Origin: Megascapheus bottae
Taxonomy: Eukaryota > Chordata > Mammalia > Rodentia > Geomyidae
Length of the DNA: 64,000 bases
NCBI GenBank assembly: GCA_024803745.1
Contig: JANJXV010000020.1
Coordinates: 18,454,777 to 18,518,776 of the forward strand
Direction: 5' to 3'
The notes under the pieces are model-generated. The model worked only from the letters and a program-made list of their open reading frames with translations. It was not told the origin of the DNA and searched no databases. Of this stretch, positions 61,008 through 64,000 are shown piece by piece (the stretch's first letter is position 1; each line of letters begins with the position of its first letter). The translations under genes and the position numbers were made by a program.

Positions 61008-62034
61008 TCTCTCCATTTATTTTTCACAGTGGATACAGCAAGGCAATGCCATATTGATAATTGGGAACAAACTCATACAAAATCTAGTAGCACATTGAAT
61101 TTGGAATTTTAGGACTTTATAACTTGAGCAACAAATCTCTACTTTTGTATGTTATTCCACGGACTTTTTTTAAGCAATACAAATGAAATGAGAAAACTGT
61201 TATACCATTTTTATTGCTGAAGCATCGTAATGGTTGAAGTATGTTTGTTTTGTTGTTGTTGTTGCTCCTATATTCAATTCATGTAACTGTGCCATTTGAG
61301 TTCGGGCTATCAGATCTTAGTAAGTAATCATTTTTGTGTGGCTAATTTGTGGGTAATTTGTAAAGAAGAGAAAATTATTTCTCACCATTCTTATGGCTAA
61401 GCAGTCCAAGAAAAGGGTGCCAACAATTTCTAAAAATTGTGTTCTCCCATGAAGGAATGGATGGGAAGAAGAGGAAAGAAGACCAAACATTGTGTGATGT
61501 CTCTTTTTTAAATTCCTTATCTTATATACATGAGAGAAGTCTTGAAGACATAATCCCATCCTAAAGCAAGTACCTCCTAATGGTATTATATTGGAGATTG
61601 TTTCTACACTGTTTGTAAAGTAATATTCAACCTAAAGAAACAATCTGCTATTTTCTATTGTTGCCAGATGACAAATCCATGACGCAAGAGATGTATGTAT
61701 CAATTGGCCATAATCTGAATAATTAATAAAGAGCTTCAGTGGCTCCATACTAAAGCAGGTGATCTTTTGGTGATCTTTTCCTTGGTCTCTCTTTCAATAC
61801 TATCACCACTATTTTAAATTAAGTTGTTCATCTTGTAAGCGTCCTATAGCATTAACACATCTGTAGATCATCTGTATTTTGCATGTAACATTCATACACA
61901 AATTGTATTTGCTTGCTTCAATATTATGTAAATATGTCAAATAAAACGGAACTCGGCATAAAAATTGGCTACAAGCACTTCATGCTACAGTCAAAAGCTC
62001 GCAGTGTATTTAAAAAGTTATCATTCATTACTTT
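61008..62034. other. Intron sequence, unassigned
   Basis: AT-rich with a (GTT)n stretch near 61248-61264; no gene or repeat recognised. Confidence 0.5.
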
Positions 62035-62145
62035 CTCAATAATTGATAGGCATTATGATTTCATTTTACAAATGGAGCTAATGCTCAGGGAACTTAAGAA
62101 TGTCAACTCTCTAGCAGTACTTGAGAAAGCCAAAATTTAAATATG
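62035..62145 (-). mobile_element. MIR SINE fragment
   Basis: cattatgatttcattttaca, aatgctcagggaacttaaga and agccaaaatttaaatatgac follow MIR on the minus strand. Confidence 0.6.
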
Positions 62146-62402
62146 ACTTCAATGTGAAACTTCTATTTGAGGTAAAAAATGTTTATCTATCATTTGAATT
62201 CAATACTTCTGAGTACAAGCCAAGTGATTTTTCCATCCCATCAGCAGAAATCTGACACTGCAGGCCTTAAGTGCAGTAGTTGATATTTTGATATATAGAC
62301 AGATTAACAGGCTGAGACAGCTATGTGGACAGCTCCACATAATTTTGAACATTACAGAAGTTGACTGCCTTTACACAATGATATACAGCAAATGTTTGCC
62401 TC

Positions 62403-62430
62403 TAATAAATAAATAAATAAATAAATAAAT
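62403..62430. repeat. (AAAT)n microsatellite
   Basis: Seven perfect taaa repeats next to the ancient L1 fragment. Confidence 0.92.
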
Positions 62431-62431
62431 G

Positions 62432-62600
62432 TCCAACATCACCAATCATGTAAGACATGCAGGTCAAAATCACAATGACATGTTACCTCACTCCAATAAG
62501 AATGTGGAAAAGAGCAAACTGGTATCCCCTGTTAGTGGGTGTGTATATTACAAGAGCCATTATGGAATACAGAAAGTTTTGAAAAATTTTTTACATGTGT
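62432..62600 (+). mobile_element. Ancient L1 ORF2 fragment
   Basis: ccaacatcaccaatcatgta, ttacctcactccaataagaa and ttagtgggtgtgtatattac match in order the coding block for the ORF2 Cys-rich end, after an (AAAT)n stretch. Non-coding now. Confidence 0.7.
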
Positions 62601-63330
62601 TTTAAAAAAGCTACAAGGAAGAATTTTGATACTTTTTACCCTCAAGAAATGATAAATGCTTGAGGAGATAGATAAGCTTAACCTGCTTTCAATATTAGAA
62701 GGTGAATTCATGTATTAGAAAGATACCCATAAATATGTATAATTTTTAAGTTTCCATGCATCCATTAAAAATAAATTTAAATTTTAAAAAATGAGAAAAG
62801 AATAAATTGTTGATATATACCAAGGGAAGTAAAATCTCTGTGAACTATTATTATTTAAAAGACTTCTATGTTCTTCAAGTTCAATAAAACCCTGGAATTA
62901 GTATATATAATGATTAAAATGAGCAGAAATCCCACAAATTACTATACTTCTACAATGTATATTCAACCCAGAGTTAAATGTTAGCTCTGAAAAATCATAA
63001 AACTGATGACAACTACATTTATATGCACATACAGGCACATACATGTATATGTGCATATATGAATTATTTATATATACTACAGAAATGCAGTTTATAATAT
63101 ATGTATTTCTATAATAGCATTTAAAAATTATTTAATACTCACAAATAAGTAGGTGCTTTCCTTTCAGCCATTCAGGTAGATACAGTCCTATCTGAACATT
63201 CTAGGGTCTTACACAATGCTTCATCTATGAGTTTAGGAATGTGTCTTCTGCTTATCTAAGATCTTTTGGTTCACTATCAATATTTGGTTCTGTTGAATGT
63301 GTTTTACAGGGTAAAATTCAGTGCCACAGA
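62601..63330. other. AT-rich intron, unassigned
   Basis: TA-rich low complexity near 63015-63100; no feature recognised. Confidence 0.5.
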
Positions 63331-63343
63331 ATGTACCATTCCA

Positions 63344-63609
63344 AGCTAGGCTCACTGGCTCATACCTGTAATCCTAGCTAGTCAAGAGGCTGAGATCTGA
63401 GTATCATGGTTCACAGCCAGCCTGGGCACTAAAGACCTTGAGATTCTTATCTCTAATTACACACTAGAAAATGGGAAGTGGGCTGTGTCTCAATTGGTTG
63501 GGTAGGACCATAGCCTTGAGCGGAAGAGCTCAGAGACAGTGAGTGCCCAGGCCCAGAGTTTAAGCCCCATGACATACATATATATATATATATATGTTTT
63601 ATATATATG

Positions 63610-63653
<44 letters not shown>

Positions 63654-63672
63654 CATATATACATATATATGG
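63344..63672 (+). mobile_element. Composite SINE with TA/TG microsatellite tail
   Basis: agctaggctcactggctcat to gtttaagccccatgacatac, then (TA)n and (TG)n at 63577-63670. A 13-bp duplication atgtaccattcca (63331-63343 and 63673-63685) encloses both SINE and microsatellite. Confidence 0.93.
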
Positions 63673-63685
63673 ATGTACCATTCCA

Positions 63686-64000
63686 CACAAAGAGAGAAGT
63701 AGCTTTGCTGACTGCCATATTGTAACAGCAAGAAGTTGAGCACAGGGGAGTTAACCACGGAATATGGTTTGAGGTTACACATTGTTAGGCCCTATGTAAT
63801 TTTTATATTCTGACAGAAGAAAGTAAATATGAATATCTACAATAGGTAAGGTGGAGGTTACACATTCTAATATAGAAGCTGCCCAGACCATGAAGATGAA
63901 CTCACCGGTGACTGAAGGAGAACTGCAGTGAGCAAAGTTCTTGGAAAGTTGAAAGAAACTGAGAATGCCCTGCTGTGTCCACTTGAACTTTGGGCTCCAC
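63686..64000. other. Intron sequence at right edge
   Basis: No repeat or exon recognised before the edge. Confidence 0.5.

Larger units (their letters stand above)
28305..64000 (-). other. Spag16: Intron upstream of the Spag16 exon (partial)
   Basis: The intron ends with AG at 28306-28305 on the minus strand, after a moderate pyrimidine tract (tattttctccttccag). A possible branch-point context, ctttaac, lies about 20 nt upstream. It runs past the right edge. No upstream WD40 exon was recognised. It contains two solo LTRs and several L1 and SINE insertions. Confidence 0.7.

Overview
The window is mammalian nuclear DNA: AT-rich, intron-like and dominated by retrotransposons. It is not prokaryotic, and I see no operon, CRISPR array or other gene system. 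The SINEs and LINE-1 family point to a rodent. The commonest SINE is ID-like, with a tRNA-type box A (tggcctagtggtagagtgc) and box B (ggttcgattcc) joined to a second ID-like unit. A second SINE joins a 7SL/B1-like head to the same second unit. From memory this combination fits geomyoid rodents (pocket mice, kangaroo rats). That placement is inference, not a search result.

One protein-coding exon is well supported: 28178..28304 on the minus strand, 127 bp, with a consensus acceptor and donor. It encodes one WD40 blade that I recognise as Spag16 (PF20), an axonemal central-apparatus protein. The rest of the window reads as the two large introns flanking this exon, so the likely host transcript runs right to left. 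No second Spag16 exon was found.

Layout. At 1-6.9 kb there are decayed SINEs and L1 3' ends. At 6.89-14.06 kb lies a 7.2-kb full-length L1 with a perfect 15-bp target-site duplication. It has a 5' UTR, a broken ORF1, and a broken ORF2 with an altered reverse-transcriptase active site. From 14 to 32 kb is AT-rich intron with SINEs, MIR, L2, MER5A and the exon. At 32.6-37.3 kb are two more young L1 3' ends and an ancient L1 ORF1 piece; a solo ERVK-type LTR sits inside one of the young copies. At 40.3-41.6 kb an inverted (twin-primed) L1 lies beside a SINE at a reused target. The stretch 44-49 kb has the least repeat content, including a candidate conserved block near 46.2-47.1 kb. At 51.0-51.7 kb a second solo LTR with a perfect 6-bp duplication splits a SINE. 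From 52 to 64 kb is intron with further SINEs, MaLR LTR remnants, a minus-strand L1 and SINE-tail microsatellites.

No undescribed biological system was found. The most useful observations are the exon and its nearby pyrimidine-rich (sense strand) intronic tract, the nested insertions that give a relative chronology, the shared right half of the two SINE families, and the exact lesions in the full-length L1.
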